Shown here piece by piece: positions 42,571 to 52,209 of a DNA stretch of 64,000 nt (position 1 is the stretch's first letter; the number at the start of each line of letters is the position of its first letter). The notes beneath the pieces are model-generated. The model was not told the DNA's origin and did no database searches. It saw only the letters and a list, made by a program, of their open reading frames with translations. The stretch spans positions 186,001 to 250,000 of the forward strand of contig NZ_NMUN01000010.1 in the NCBI RefSeq assembly GCF_002812725.1. The letters are read 5' to 3'. A program made the position numbers and the translations under genes. Source of the DNA: Microbacterium sp. BR1. GTDB taxonomy: Bacteria; Actinomycetota; Actinomycetes; Actinomycetales; Microbacteriaceae.

Positions 42571-43890
42571 ATGGCGCCGAAAAGAGCCAAGAGGCGCGAG
42601 CTCGCCGCCGAGGGCCCTCGGGCTGCGACGGCGATCGCGGCCCTCGCCGAGATCGTGGCGGCACCCCTGCCCGAATTGACTCGCGCGCTCTCGGCATATC
42701 TCGCGCCGACGATCCCCCACTCCGCGCTGATCATCCTGGCGGAGGACGACGTGAGTCATCCGCTCAAGCACTACGGCGATGCGGCCCTCGCATCTCGGGT
42801 CGTCCTCTCCGAGATGGTGGTCGCCAGGGGATCGCTGGATGGCTCGGGTGTACGCCGCGATCGGGTCATCCTCGGCGGCGAGCCGCGCGAGGCGATCCTC
42901 GCGCTCGCCGAGACCGGACCGCTCCTGGTGCTCGTCGATCCCGGCACAGCCCTTGCCGCTGACGCCGAATACGGAGGCGGGGCAACCCTCGACGAGGACC
43001 TGCTGCACCTGTGGCGCATCGTGGCGATCCGGATCCGGCAGCCCGCTCGCGAAGCATCGCCGAGCTATCTGCTCGAGTCCCGCGCGGCGGCCGGGGTTCG
43101 CGCCGAGGTCGTGGCCGAACTCAGCGACAGTCACTCGCGCACACTCGAGTCGCTCCTCGCGGTGCTGCGGTCGCCCTCCACCGACGACCACGCCGCGCGG
43201 CAGGCCGCCGTCGGCGTCGCGGCTCGCGCGATGGTCCAACTGCGCACGTCGACGGACCTGGTCCGCACCTTCACGGAAGAGCCCGTGACCTCGGCGTTCG
43301 AACGCCTGCGCGATGACCTGGTGCCCCTCGTGCGCTACCGGGACGTCGACGTGCAGTTCGTCGAGCCACCGGTGGACGGACGCGCGCTGCCGAGCGAGAT
43401 CGCGCACGGGGCGCGGGCGATCGTGCGCCGAGCGATCCTGGCGTCCGTCGACCAACCCGGCACGTCGCGCGTCCGCGTCAAATGGGACTGCGACGGCCGG
43501 AATCTGTTGATCAGCGTGCGGGACGACGGTCCGGGCGACGAGTCGCTCGGCCACGAGGCGCTCGACGAACTGCGGCAGCGTGTCGCGGCGGTCGACGGCG
43601 AGATGACGCTCGCGGTCACGCAGGGGTGGGGATCCGAGCTCTCGGTCGTCATGCCCCTCGATCCTCCCCACACGCACGGTGACGACCCCCTCATCGCCCG
43701 GCTCGGCCCGCGGGAGCTCGAGATCCTCGAGCTCATGACGCAGGGCCTGCGGAACCGGGCGATCGCGGCGCGACTGGGCATCAGCGAGAACACGGTCAAG
43801 TTCCACGCCTCGAAGGTCTTCCGCAAGCTCGGTGTGGGCTCACGCTCCGAGGCGACCGCCCTCATCGCCGCCGGACGCGCCCACCGCTGA
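42571..43890 (+). CDS. Histidine-kinase-like ATPase domain fused to LuxR-type DNA-binding domain
   Basis: 439 residues. The N-terminal half (about 20-160) is a GAF-like sensory region; 170-260 is helical (SDSHSRTLESLLAVL at the position of a dimerisation helix); 300-365 is a HATPase_c-like domain with the G-box DDGPGDE; and 375-439 is a LuxR helix-turn-helix (LGPRELEILELMTQGLRNRAIAARLGISENTVKFHASKVFRKL). A complete kinase ATP site is not evident and no receiver domain exists, so sensing and DNA binding are in one chain. Likely regulates the divergent dehydrogenase. Its last 51 bases overlap the convergent xdh gene. Confidence 0.82.
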   Translation: MAPKRAKRRELAAEGPRAATAIAALAEIVAAPLPELTRALSAYLAPTIPHSALIILAEDDVSHPLKHYGDAALASRVVLSEMVVARGSLDGSGVRRDRVILGGEPREAILALAETGPLLVLVDPGTALAADAEYGGGATLDEDLLHLWRIVAIRIRQPAREASPSYLLESRAAAGVRAEVVAELSDSHSRTLESLLAVLRSPSTDDHAARQAAVGVAARAMVQLRTSTDLVRTFTEEPVTSAFERLRDDLVPLVRYRDVDVQFVEPPVDGRALPSEIAHGARAIVRRAILASVDQPGTSRVRVKWDCDGRNLLISVRDDGPGDESLGHEALDELRQRVAAVDGEMTLAVTQGWGSELSVVMPLDPPHTHGDDPLIARLGPRELEILELMTQGLRNRAIAARLGISENTVKFHASKVFRKLGVGSRSEATALIAAGRAHR

Positions 43891-46698
43891 CGGCTGCTGC
43901 GCGAGCCGCCACACGCGGTCGCGCGAGAACGGCTGCTCGTACGGTCGGCGTCCGAGGGCCCGCGCGATCGCGTTGCCGATCGCCGGTGCGACGGGGTTGT
44001 ACGGCGATTCGCTCATCGACTTGGCGCCGAAGGGACCGAGCTCGTCGCTCGTGTCGGCGAAGTACACCTCGGTATCGGGGATGTCGGCGAACTGCGGCAC
44101 GCGATAGGTGCGGAACATCGGATTGATCACCACACCATCCGCGTCGATCATGACCTCTTCGTAGAGCGCGCTCCCCACTCCCTGGGCGACACCACCCTCG
44201 ATCTGACCGCGGCACTGCGCGGGGTTCATGACGAAGCCGGCGTCGGCGGCGTGTACGGACTGCAGGATGCGTACGGTTCCGGTCGACGGCTCGACCGCGA
44301 CCCGTACCGCGTGGACGTCGAAGGCGAGCGAGCGCTCCTCGCCGTACTCCTCGCCCGTCGCGCTCACCCCCTCGGGGTTTCCTCCCGCGCCCGCCGCGAC
44401 GATCTCGGCGAGCGTGACGACCCCCGCCGGGGTCTGCACCCCGTCGGGCAGCGGCGTGCAGGCATCCGCGTCGACTCCGCGGAGAGCCGCCGCGATGCCG
44501 ACGATGCGGTGACGCAGCGCCATGCACGCCGCGTGGGCGGCCTTGCCCGCGACGGTCGTGCCGGCGGAGGCGAACGCGCCGGTGTCATGACTGACGCCGT
44601 CGGTGTCGGCGTGGATCAGCGACACCCGCGATCCGTCGACACCGAAGACGGATGCCGCGATCTGGCGCTGCACGGTCGTGGTGCCGTTGCCGAACTCCGC
44701 CGTGCCGGTGCGCAGCACGTAGGTTCCGTCCGCCCGGAGGGTCGCGGTGGCGTGGGCGACGTGACCGCGCGGAGCCATGGTCGCGATCAGGGTCGACGCC
44801 ATCCCCTCCCCGACGAGCCAGCCCTCCGGTGCGGCAACCCCGTTGCCCCGAAGCAGGGCCTGCTGCGCGAGATCGAGGCACTGGTCGAGGCCGTAGCTGC
44901 CCCAGCGCACGTCGGGTTCGGGTTCACCGTGCCACGCGAGCAGCGGATCGCCGTCGCGGACGGCGTTGCGGCGGCGCAGCTCGAACGGGTCGATGTCGAG
45001 TCGTTCGGCGAGGATGTCGAGCGCGGATTCGACCCCCAGCTGCACCTGCCCGAGGCCGTACCCGCGGAAGGCACCCGAGGGCACGTTGTTCGTGTACACG
45101 GCCTCGGCATCGACCCGCTTCACGGGGGCGCGGTACAGGCTGATCGACTCGGAACAGCCGTGGAACATCACACCGATCGCGTGGTTGCCGTAGGCGCCGG
45201 TGTCGCTGAGGACGTCGAGCTTGATCGCCGTCAGCGTGCCGTCCGCGTCCGCTCCCAGTTCGACCGACACCCGCATCGGGTGCCGCAGCGCGGCGCGCTG
45301 GAACTGGTCGGTCCGCGAGAACTCGTAGGCCACGGGGCGACCCGTGCGCAGCACGGCGAGGGCGACGAGGTCTTCCGTGAAGATCTCCTGCTTGCCGCCG
45401 AACCCCCCGCCCACGCGCGGGGCGTAGACGCGCACGCTCTCGCGCGGCAGGTCGAAGATGTGCGCGATCTCGTCGCGGGTCAGGAACGGAACCTGCGTGC
45501 TCGATCGGATGACCAGCCGCTCGTCGTCATCGATCCAGCCGACCGCCCCGTGCGTCTCGAGCTGTGCGTGGCTGACCCGTGCGGTCTGCCACGTGCCACC
45601 GACGCGCACGGCGCTCTGCGCGAGGGCCGCGTCGACGTCGCCGCCGTAGCCGGCGTGCAGGGCCGCGACGACGTTGCGGGATGCATCTGCCACACGATCG
45701 GTAGCGGTTCGGGCGGCGTGCAGCAGCGGGGCCCCCGGTGTGCGCGCGGCCTCGGCATCGAAGACGGCCGGCAGGATCTCGTAGTCGATCTCGATCAGCC
45801 GGCAGGCCGCTTCGGCCGCCTGGGATGTCTCGGCGACGACGGCCGCCACCCGCTGGCCGACGTGCCGCACGACGTCGTCGAGGATGCGGGTGTCGTCGGG
45901 GTCGTCGCTGCGGTGCTCGTGTCTGGCGGTCGAATACCGGACGTCCGGGACATCCTCGTGGGTGAAGACGGCGACCACGCCGGGAACCGCGCGCGCGGCC
46001 GCGGTGTCGATCGCGCGGATCCGCGCGTGCGCGTGCGGCGAGGCCGCCACCCGCAGGACGAGAGCGCCGGGCACGGCTTCGTCGAAGGTGTACGGCTCGC
46101 GCCCCTGAACCACGCGGCGGGCCGGCTCGGGTGAGACCGAGCGTCCCACGCCCGATGCAGCCGGATCGGCCGGGGAATCACAGGAGCCCGTGCCGGAACA
46201 CGCGTCACCGCACACGGATGGCTCGGGACGTGCGTCCGGCTCCGCCGCCTTCGCCTTCCGCCCCGTCTCGCGCACGGCGCCGACGATCGCCTCGCGGAGC
46301 GGGCGATAACCCGTGCAGCGGCAGAGGCTGCCCTTCATCCGCCGATCGAGGTCGGGCAGGTCCCCGTCGGTCAGCGTCGATGCCGTGACGCTCATTCCGG
46401 GCGTGCAGAAACCGCACTGGAAGCCGAAGTGCTCGATGATCGCCTCTTGCACGGGGTGCAGCTCGTCGCCGGGCGCGAGCCCCGCCGCCGTCGTCACCGT
46501 GCTGCCGTCGATCCGCATCGCCGGGATGATGCAGGAGTGGACGGGCGCGCCGTCGAGGATCACGGCGCACGCACCGCAGTCGCCCGCGTCGCACCCCTTC
46601 TTGACCTCGGTGTGGCCGTGTTCGCGCAGCAGTGTGCGCAGGCACTGACCCGGCCGGGGATCGACCTCGATCGGCGTTCCGTTGACATCGAGTCTCAT
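43840..46698 (-). CDS. Xanthine dehydrogenase, fused [2Fe-2S] and molybdopterin subunits
   Basis: 952 residues. Residues 1-150 hold two [2Fe-2S] sites: C36, C41, C44, C56 and C95, C98, C126, C128. The molybdopterin domain follows (about 195-935) with GGGFGGKQE, AFRGYGLGQ and FGAKSMSE carrying the catalytic Glu. Oxidises hypoxanthine to xanthine and urate. The linker has three more cysteines (C163, C167, C173), odd for this family. The FAD subunit is separate and encoded upstream with an ATGA overlap. The 3' end overlaps luxR on the other strand. Confidence 0.9.
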   Translation of the reverse strand: MRLDVNGTPIEVDPRPGQCLRTLLREHGHTEVKKGCDAGDCGACAVILDGAPVHSCIIPAMRIDGSTVTTAAGLAPGDELHPVQEAIIEHFGFQCGFCTPGMSVTASTLTDGDLPDLDRRMKGSLCRCTGYRPLREAIVGAVRETGRKAKAAEPDARPEPSVCGDACSGTGSCDSPADPAASGVGRSVSPEPARRVVQGREPYTFDEAVPGALVLRVAASPHAHARIRAIDTAAARAVPGVVAVFTHEDVPDVRYSTARHEHRSDDPDDTRILDDVVRHVGQRVAAVVAETSQAAEAACRLIEIDYEILPAVFDAEAARTPGAPLLHAARTATDRVADASRNVVAALHAGYGGDVDAALAQSAVRVGGTWQTARVSHAQLETHGAVGWIDDDERLVIRSSTQVPFLTRDEIAHIFDLPRESVRVYAPRVGGGFGGKQEIFTEDLVALAVLRTGRPVAYEFSRTDQFQRAALRHPMRVSVELGADADGTLTAIKLDVLSDTGAYGNHAIGVMFHGCSESISLYRAPVKRVDAEAVYTNNVPSGAFRGYGLGQVQLGVESALDILAERLDIDPFELRRRNAVRDGDPLLAWHGEPEPDVRWGSYGLDQCLDLAQQALLRGNGVAAPEGWLVGEGMASTLIATMAPRGHVAHATATLRADGTYVLRTGTAEFGNGTTTVQRQIAASVFGVDGSRVSLIHADTDGVSHDTGAFASAGTTVAGKAAHAACMALRHRIVGIAAALRGVDADACTPLPDGVQTPAGVVTLAEIVAAGAGGNPEGVSATGEEYGEERSLAFDVHAVRVAVEPSTGTVRILQSVHAADAGFVMNPAQCRGQIEGGVAQGVGSALYEEVMIDADGVVINPMFRTYRVPQFADIPDTEVYFADTSDELGPFGAKSMSESPYNPVAPAIGNAIARALGRRPYEQPFSRDRVWRLAQQPSAVGASGGDEGGRLGA

Positions 46699-47561
46699 GC
46701 GGCGAACCCCGGGCCGGCGGGCTCCCGGTCGGCGCCCGCGGCGAGCTCGCGGCGGACGCGCTCGCCGAGCTCGATGGTGACCCCGCGTCGCCAATCGGCC
46801 GAACCGAGCGGATCCGTGTAGAAGTCCGGCGCCGACGCGATGTCCGCTGCCAGCTCGCTCGCCGCCGGAATCGCCGGGTAGCGCAGCACGGTCGGAGTCA
46901 GCGTCGCGGCGGTGACGGTGAAGACGGTCGTGTCGTTGTCATCGATGCGTCCCGTCACGACCGCACCCGAGCGCCCCAATTCGGCGAGGGCGATCTTGCG
47001 CATGAGGGCGCGTGAGCGGAGCGCCGATGCCGGGATTTCGACGGCCCGGAGCACCTCGCCGTGGGCGAGCGCGTTCGTGCCGTTCCCCGTCATCAGTTCG
47101 GCGACGGGGGTGCGACGCTCCCCGCCGTCGGGGGTCCAGATCACGGCGTCACCATCGAGCGCAGCGGCGAGCGAGACGATCGCGCCCGCAGAGAACGAGC
47201 GGCATACGTTGCCGCCGACGGTCGCCGTGTTCCAGATCTTGAATGAGGCCAGCAGGGCGTTCGCGGCGACGGGGAAGAGCGCGACCGCGGACCAGTCGCG
47301 CGGGGCCACGGCATCCGTCGTCCGGCCCTCGGCGAACGCGACGAGGGTGGCGATCGTGCACGTCGCGCCGATGCGCAGCCCGTGTTCCGAGACTTCCAGG
47401 TCGGGCCAGCCCATCGTCGTCAGGTCTACGAGGCCCGTCGTGTTCGGCTGGGGCTCGCCGAAGAGCCAGGTTCCGCCGCCGAGGATGACCTCGCCCGGTG
47501 CGAGCGCGAGATCATCTCGGCGGGTCGCGCGGCGGAAGCTCGTGATGGTGTTCAGGTCCAT
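46695..47561 (-). CDS. Xanthine dehydrogenase FAD-binding subunit
   Basis: 288-residue CoxM-type flavoprotein subunit. FAD contacts are visible in ILGGGTWLF (about residue 26-34) and ATVGGNVCRSFSAGA (about 114-128). ATG 47561 has AGGGAG upstream. An inverted repeat CGTGA-N5-TCACG at 47620-47634 may be an operator. It passes electrons from the Fe-S sites of the neighbouring subunit to NAD. Confidence 0.88.
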   Translation of the reverse strand: MDLNTITSFRRATRRDDLALAPGEVILGGGTWLFGEPQPNTTGLVDLTTMGWPDLEVSEHGLRIGATCTIATLVAFAEGRTTDAVAPRDWSAVALFPVAANALLASFKIWNTATVGGNVCRSFSAGAIVSLAAALDGDAVIWTPDGGERRTPVAELMTGNGTNALAHGEVLRAVEIPASALRSRALMRKIALAELGRSGAVVTGRIDDNDTTVFTVTAATLTPTVLRYPAIPAASELAADIASAPDFYTDPLGSADWRRGVTIELGERVRRELAAGADREPAGPGFAA

Positions 47562-47646
47562 CGGCACTCCCTTCCGCGTGTGCGTCGCCGCATCCGTCCA
47601 TCCAATCAGCGCCCGATTTCGTGAGTGTTTCACGTGCACCCGCGAG

Positions 47647-47710
47647 TTGGGGCGCTGTGGCTGCGTTGGGGCGCGGAATCCCGCGCCCCAACGGGATTCC
47701 GACGCCCCGA
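47647..47710. repeat. Four-arm intergenic repeat, GGGGCG family, copy 2
   Basis: TTGGGGCG at 47647 and 47666, then CGCCCCAA at 47684 and CGCCCCGA at 47703. Steps are 19, 18 and 19 nt, identical to copy 1 at 19327-19390. The inner stem GTTGGGGCGCGG with its complement is perfect. Confidence 0.75.
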
Positions 47711-47711
47711 G

Positions 47712-47775
47712 GCCGCTCTGTTGCGCCCGGGCCGCTCTGTTGCGCCCGAGCCGCTCTGTTGCGCCTGGGCCGCTC
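47712..47775. repeat. 19-bp tandem repeat, three full copies
   Basis: Unit GCCGCTCTGTTGCGCCCGG at 47712, 47731 and 47750, with one change each in copies 2 and 3, then a seven-base partial copy. It directly adjoins the four-arm repeat. The stretch 47562-47805 contains only repeats and the FAD-subunit upstream region. Confidence 0.85.
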
Positions 47776-47805
47776 GCCTTGCTCCGCAACGCGGCGGGTG
47801 ACGGG

Positions 47806-48585
47806 CTACAACTCGAGCTCGACCGCGGTCTCGAGCGCCGCCTCGATGCTGCGCATCCAGCCGTCCTTGAGCGCCGAATTCTTCTCGTCGTAGAGAGAGG
47901 CCCCGTCGACGAGGTTGCTCGAGGCGGCGCACACCATGCCGGCGCGCAGGCCGCGCAGCCGCGCCACGATGTACAGAGCGGATGCCTCCATCTCGACGTT
48001 CAGGATGCCCATGCGGTTCAGCTCGGCGATCCATTCCGGCGTCTCGGCGTAGAAGGCATCGTCGCTGACGCTGATTCCGCTGAAGGAATGTGTTCCGGCG
48101 GCGGTCGCGATGCGCTCCGCGTGGCGGGCGAGTGCCAGCGTCAGCTCGAGGTCCGGAACGGCCGGGAAGCCCTTCGGGAGATAGGCGTCCGTCGTGCCGT
48201 CGTTGCGGAAGCTGCCCTCGCTCACGAGCAGGTCGCCGGGGGTGATGCCGGGCTGCAGTCCGGCTGAGCTCCCGACCCGGATGAAGGACGTCACGCCCAC
48301 CCTCGCGAGTTCTTCGACGGCGATGGCGGTCGAGGGGCAACCCATGCCGGTCGACGTGGCCGTGATGTGGCGTCCCTTGTACCAGCCCGTCATCGTGCGG
48401 TGCTCGCGGTTGTGCGCTACGTCGCGGACGTCCGTCAGGAACTCCGCGACGAAAGGTACGCGGAAGGGATCGCCGGGCAGTAGGGCGACCGATGAGACCT
48501 CGCCGGGCGCGATGCCGATGTGGTACTGGCGGGCGTTCAATCCGGCCTGGGACTTGTCGACGGGCGTCGGTGCGGGTGTGGACAC
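47806..48585 (-). CDS. udp: Uridine phosphorylase
   Basis: 259-residue nucleoside phosphorylase that splits uridine into uracil and ribose-1-phosphate. LLPGDPFRVPFVAEFL, TGMGCPSTAIAVEEL, RVGSSAGLQP and GILNVEMEASALY are family motifs; the M-E-x-E segment contacts ribose. GTG 48585 has GGAGG five nt upstream. It sits between xdhC and the FAD subunit of xanthine dehydrogenase, a link with nucleoside use. Confidence 0.92.
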   Translation of the reverse strand: MSTPAPTPVDKSQAGLNARQYHIGIAPGEVSSVALLPGDPFRVPFVAEFLTDVRDVAHNREHRTMTGWYKGRHITATSTGMGCPSTAIAVEELARVGVTSFIRVGSSAGLQPGITPGDLLVSEGSFRNDGTTDAYLPKGFPAVPDLELTLALARHAERIATAAGTHSFSGISVSDDAFYAETPEWIAELNRMGILNVEMEASALYIVARLRGLRAGMVCAASSNLVDGASLYDEKNSALKDGWMRSIEAALETAVELEL

Positions 48586-48719
48586 GGGGGCCTCCGAGGA
48601 TTGCTGTGACGGATGAGCCGCGGCGGTCCCCGCCCTGAGCCGCCCGGCTCGCTCCACCGACGGTGGTCGGGAGGTCATGGTTGTTAGGACACGCAGTGCG
48701 GCGAGCGTATCACCGGCGA

Positions 48720-49832
48720 TCACAGCGGTGAGCAGGCGGGGGCGCCGGAGGGGATGTCCGAGCTCGGGGAGTCTGCGGGGGTGCGTGCGTGGATGGGACC
48801 CGTCGCTTCCCGGAGCGGGGCCCCGGTGCCCGCGTAGCGCGAGGCGATGATCTCGGCGACAGCTGCGACGGCCGCGTCTTCGGGTGTGGAGCCGCCCAGA
48901 TCCAGACCGAGCGGCGAGTGCAGCCGGGCCAGGTCGGCGTCCGGCACGCCGCGTTCGCGCAGAGCCACGGCCCGCTGCGCCACCGTGCTCCGTGCCCCCA
49001 TCGCGCCGACGAAACCGACATTCATGCCGAGGGCGGTATGAAGCGCCGGGATGTCGATCCGCTCGTCGTGCGAGAGCACGCAGACGGCGGTGCGCCCATC
49101 GAACGAGCCCGGCTCCGATGCGAGCGCTGCAAGGTATTCTGCGGGTTCGGCGATGACGATGTCGGATGCGTCGGGGAACCGCTCGAACGTCGCCAGCAAC
49201 GGCCACGGGTCACAGACCGTGACCGTGAAACCCGCGGCGCTCGCCACCCGACACAGCGCGGCCGCGTGCTCGCCGGCACCCACGATGATCAAACGCGCGC
49301 GCGGCGCCCGGGACAGCGCGAGCCAGGATCCATCCGCGATCCGTTCGGTTTCGGAGAGGACCGCGGCGGCGTCGAGTTCTGCTGCCACAGGCGAAGCCAG
49401 GCGTGACAGGACGGATGCGTCGGCGATGATCCCGCGGTTCTCCTCACGCAGCCCGATCGCCACGGTGACGCGCTCGTCGCGTGCGGCCCTCGCGAGCGCG
49501 CGCCGGGCGATCTCGTCCTCGGGCTGCAGGACGTAGGCGAGCACGTCGACCTCTCCGCCGCACGCGAGACCGGCCGCGTGTGCGCGTTCGTCGCTGAACC
49601 CGAACCGCGCCGCGCGCGCGATCCCATCGGCGAGGACCGCGTTGGCGAGCACGATCGCGTCTCCCTCGACGCATCCGCCGGAGATCGATCCGATCACGCC
49701 GCCCCCCGACGTGATCGCCATCGACGCACCGAGCCCGCGCGGTGCGCTCCGCGCCACCCGCGTGACCGTCACGACCGCGACCCGCTCTCCCGCCGTCGAC
49801 AGGGCGAGGAGTTGCGTGGCGAGTTCGAGCAT
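48720..49832 (-). CDS. xdhC: XdhC/CoxI family protein, xanthine dehydrogenase maturation
   Basis: 370 residues: XdhC N-terminal domain (about 1-110, GGGVIGSISGGCVEGD, the Cys-containing Moco-binding site) and a Rossmann-like C-terminal domain (about 175-335, LIIVGAGEHAAALCRVA, NVGFVGAMGAR). It binds molybdenum cofactor, has it sulfurated and inserts it into xanthine dehydrogenase. ATG 49832 lies six nt after TAGCGT and is probably leaderless. Confidence 0.92.
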   Translation of the reverse strand: MLELATQLLALSTAGERVAVVTVTRVARSAPRGLGASMAITSGGGVIGSISGGCVEGDAIVLANAVLADGIARAARFGFSDERAHAAGLACGGEVDVLAYVLQPEDEIARRALARAARDERVTVAIGLREENRGIIADASVLSRLASPVAAELDAAAVLSETERIADGSWLALSRAPRARLIIVGAGEHAAALCRVASAAGFTVTVCDPWPLLATFERFPDASDIVIAEPAEYLAALASEPGSFDGRTAVCVLSHDERIDIPALHTALGMNVGFVGAMGARSTVAQRAVALRERGVPDADLARLHSPLGLDLGGSTPEDAAVAAVAEIIASRYAGTGAPLREATGPIHARTPADSPSSDIPSGAPACSPL

Positions 49833-49838
49833 GTGCCC

Positions 49839-49873
49839 ACGCTAATCCGCCTCTGTTACGCGCGCGCTACGCT
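49839..49873. promoter_or_regulatory. Divergent leaderless promoters of xdhC and the MocA-like gene
   Basis: Minus strand TAGCGT (49839-49844), six nt, ATG 49832. Plus strand TACGCT (49868-49873), eight nt, ATG 49882. The 49-bp gap leaves no room for leaders or other genes. Confidence 0.5.
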
Positions 49874-49881
49874 GAGCGACC

Positions 49882-50496
49882 ATGACCGACGCGCCCCCCG
49901 AGAACGAGCTTGCGTCGACTGCGGCGATCGGCGTGGCCGGTCTGGTGCTGGCTGGCGGCGCCGGCAGTCGTTTCGGGGGACCGAAGGCGCTCGCGACGAC
50001 GCCGGATGGCACGCCCTGGATCCGCATCGCGGTCGACCTGCTGCGATCGGCCGGCTGTGAGCCCGTCTGGGTGGCGCTCGGGGCCGAGGGCGAGCGGGCC
50101 GAGGCGCTCGTGCCGCAGGGTGCCGTGATCGTGCATTCGCCCCACTGGACGAGCGGGCTCTCGGCGACGCTCGCCGTCGGACTCGCCGCCGCTCGCGAAG
50201 ACGGTGCGGAGGCGCTCGTGATCATGCCGGTGGACACGCCGGATGCCTCTGCGGCCGCGGTCGCGCGCATCGTGGAAGCCGGGGGTGCCCGGCCGCGGGG
50301 GATGCTCGTGCAAGCGACCTACGCCGGTGTGCCGGGGCATCCGGTGCTCATCGGTGCCGGGCACTTCGCCCCGCTCGAGGCCGCGCTGACCGGGGATCGG
50401 GGAGCGCGAGCCTACCTCGTCGCTCACGGCGTGGTCGAGATCGAATGCGGCGACCTCTGGTCGGGTGCGGACATCGACGAGGCGCCCGCGCCCTGA
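49882..50496 (+). CDS. MocA-like molybdenum cofactor nucleotidyltransferase
   Basis: 204 residues. The nucleotide-binding loop GLVLAGGAGSRFGGPKAL (about 18-36) and MPVDTPD metal site are characteristic of the MobA/MocA group. MocA adds CMP to molybdopterin for xanthine dehydrogenase-type enzymes, which fits the position beside xdhC. A MobA-type GMP transferase is the alternative. Confidence 0.85.
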   Translation: MTDAPPENELASTAAIGVAGLVLAGGAGSRFGGPKALATTPDGTPWIRIAVDLLRSAGCEPVWVALGAEGERAEALVPQGAVIVHSPHWTSGLSATLAVGLAAAREDGAEALVIMPVDTPDASAAAVARIVEAGGARPRGMLVQATYAGVPGHPVLIGAGHFAPLEAALTGDRGARAYLVAHGVVEIECGDLWSGADIDEAPAP

Positions 50497-50525
50497 CGGG
50501 GCGTTCGCGCTCCTGTCCTCGCGCG

Positions 50526-51461
50526 TCAGGATCCGTCGATCACGACGTTCAGCGGCGGCTCGCTCCGAAGCATCCGGTCGATCTGTCGACGTACGAGCCT
50601 GGCGATGCGGGGGCGCATCGCCGCCGACAGGCCGCCCACGTGGGGCACGACGAGGATGCCGGGTGTCTCCCAGAGCGGGTGTCCGGCGGGCAGCGGCTCG
50701 GGTTCGGTCACATCGAGGGCGGCGCGGATGCGTCCGCGACCCGCGTGGGCGGCGAGAGCATCGGGATCGATGAGGGAGCCGCGGCCGACGTTGACGATGA
50801 GGGCGCCATGGGGCAGGGCGGACAGGGCCGCGTCATCGATGATGTGACGCGTCGAGTCCCCGCCCGGCAGGGTGAGGATCACGATGTCGGCGTGGGGAAG
50901 GAGGTCGGCGAGTTCGTCCACGCCGTGGATGTGGACCCCGTCTTCGTCCCGGGCGCGTGACGCGACGCGGACGAGCTCGATCTCGAACGGCGCGAGGCGC
51001 TCGGCGACGGCCTTGCCGACGCCCCCGTAGCCGAGCAGCAGCACGCGTCGGTCCGCCAGCCCCGGGCTCCATTCGGGCCGCCACGCGCCGTCGTCCTGCG
51101 CGCGGACGAACTCGGGGAGGTGCCGCTGCGCCGCGAGCGCCAGCGTCACCGCGAGCTCGGAGGTCGCGGTCTCGTGCACCGAGGATGCGTTCGCGAAGAC
51201 CCGCCCGGCCGGCAGGCGATCGGCGACGCCGTCGTAACCGATGGATTGTCCCTGCAGGATCCCGGTCTCGACGCCCTCCAGGCGCGCGAAACGGGACGCC
51301 CCCGACATGTAGGGGACCACGAGGATATCGATTCGCGCGCGCGGCGCGGGATCCTCCATCGTCCAGACGATCGCCTCGACACCGGCGGGGAGCTCGCCCA
51401 GGTCTTCGAGAGCCTCGGGGGACGGTACGGTGACGGTCAGCTGCGGCGTCGAGGCATCCAT
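50526..51461 (-). CDS. D-isomer-specific 2-hydroxyacid dehydrogenase
   Basis: 311 residues. NAD-binding GYGGVGKAVAERL at about 143-155, then catalytic Arg in VNVGRG, Glu in TEPEPLP and His in VPHVGG. Substrate not determinable; glyoxylate reduction would fit the neighbourhood, since allantoin breakdown makes glyoxylate, but this is only a suggestion. TAACGT six nt before ATG 51461 suggests a leaderless mRNA. Confidence 0.9.
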   Translation of the reverse strand: MDASTPQLTVTVPSPEALEDLGELPAGVEAIVWTMEDPAPRARIDILVVPYMSGASRFARLEGVETGILQGQSIGYDGVADRLPAGRVFANASSVHETATSELAVTLALAAQRHLPEFVRAQDDGAWRPEWSPGLADRRVLLLGYGGVGKAVAERLAPFEIELVRVASRARDEDGVHIHGVDELADLLPHADIVILTLPGGDSTRHIIDDAALSALPHGALIVNVGRGSLIDPDALAAHAGRGRIRAALDVTEPEPLPAGHPLWETPGILVVPHVGGLSAAMRPRIARLVRRQIDRMLRSEPPLNVVIDGS

Positions 51462-51473
51462 GATTCGACGTTA
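51462..51473 (-). promoter_or_regulatory. Leaderless -10 element for the 2-hydroxyacid dehydrogenase
   Basis: TAACGT (51468-51473, minus strand), six nt, ATG 51461. Confidence 0.45.
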
Positions 51474-51501
51474 CCGCGGCGCGTCCGCGTGCCGGCGGGG
51501 A

Positions 51502-52205
<704 letters not shown>

Positions 52206-52209
<4 letters not shown>

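Noticed and set aside
42571..43890. Classical sensor kinase or response regulator
   Set aside because: No clear phospho-acceptor His box or receiver Asp domain; the DNA-binding domain is on the same chain as the ATPase-like part.
47712..47775. CRISPR array
   Set aside because: The 19-bp units are directly adjacent with no unique spacers, and no cas genes are present.
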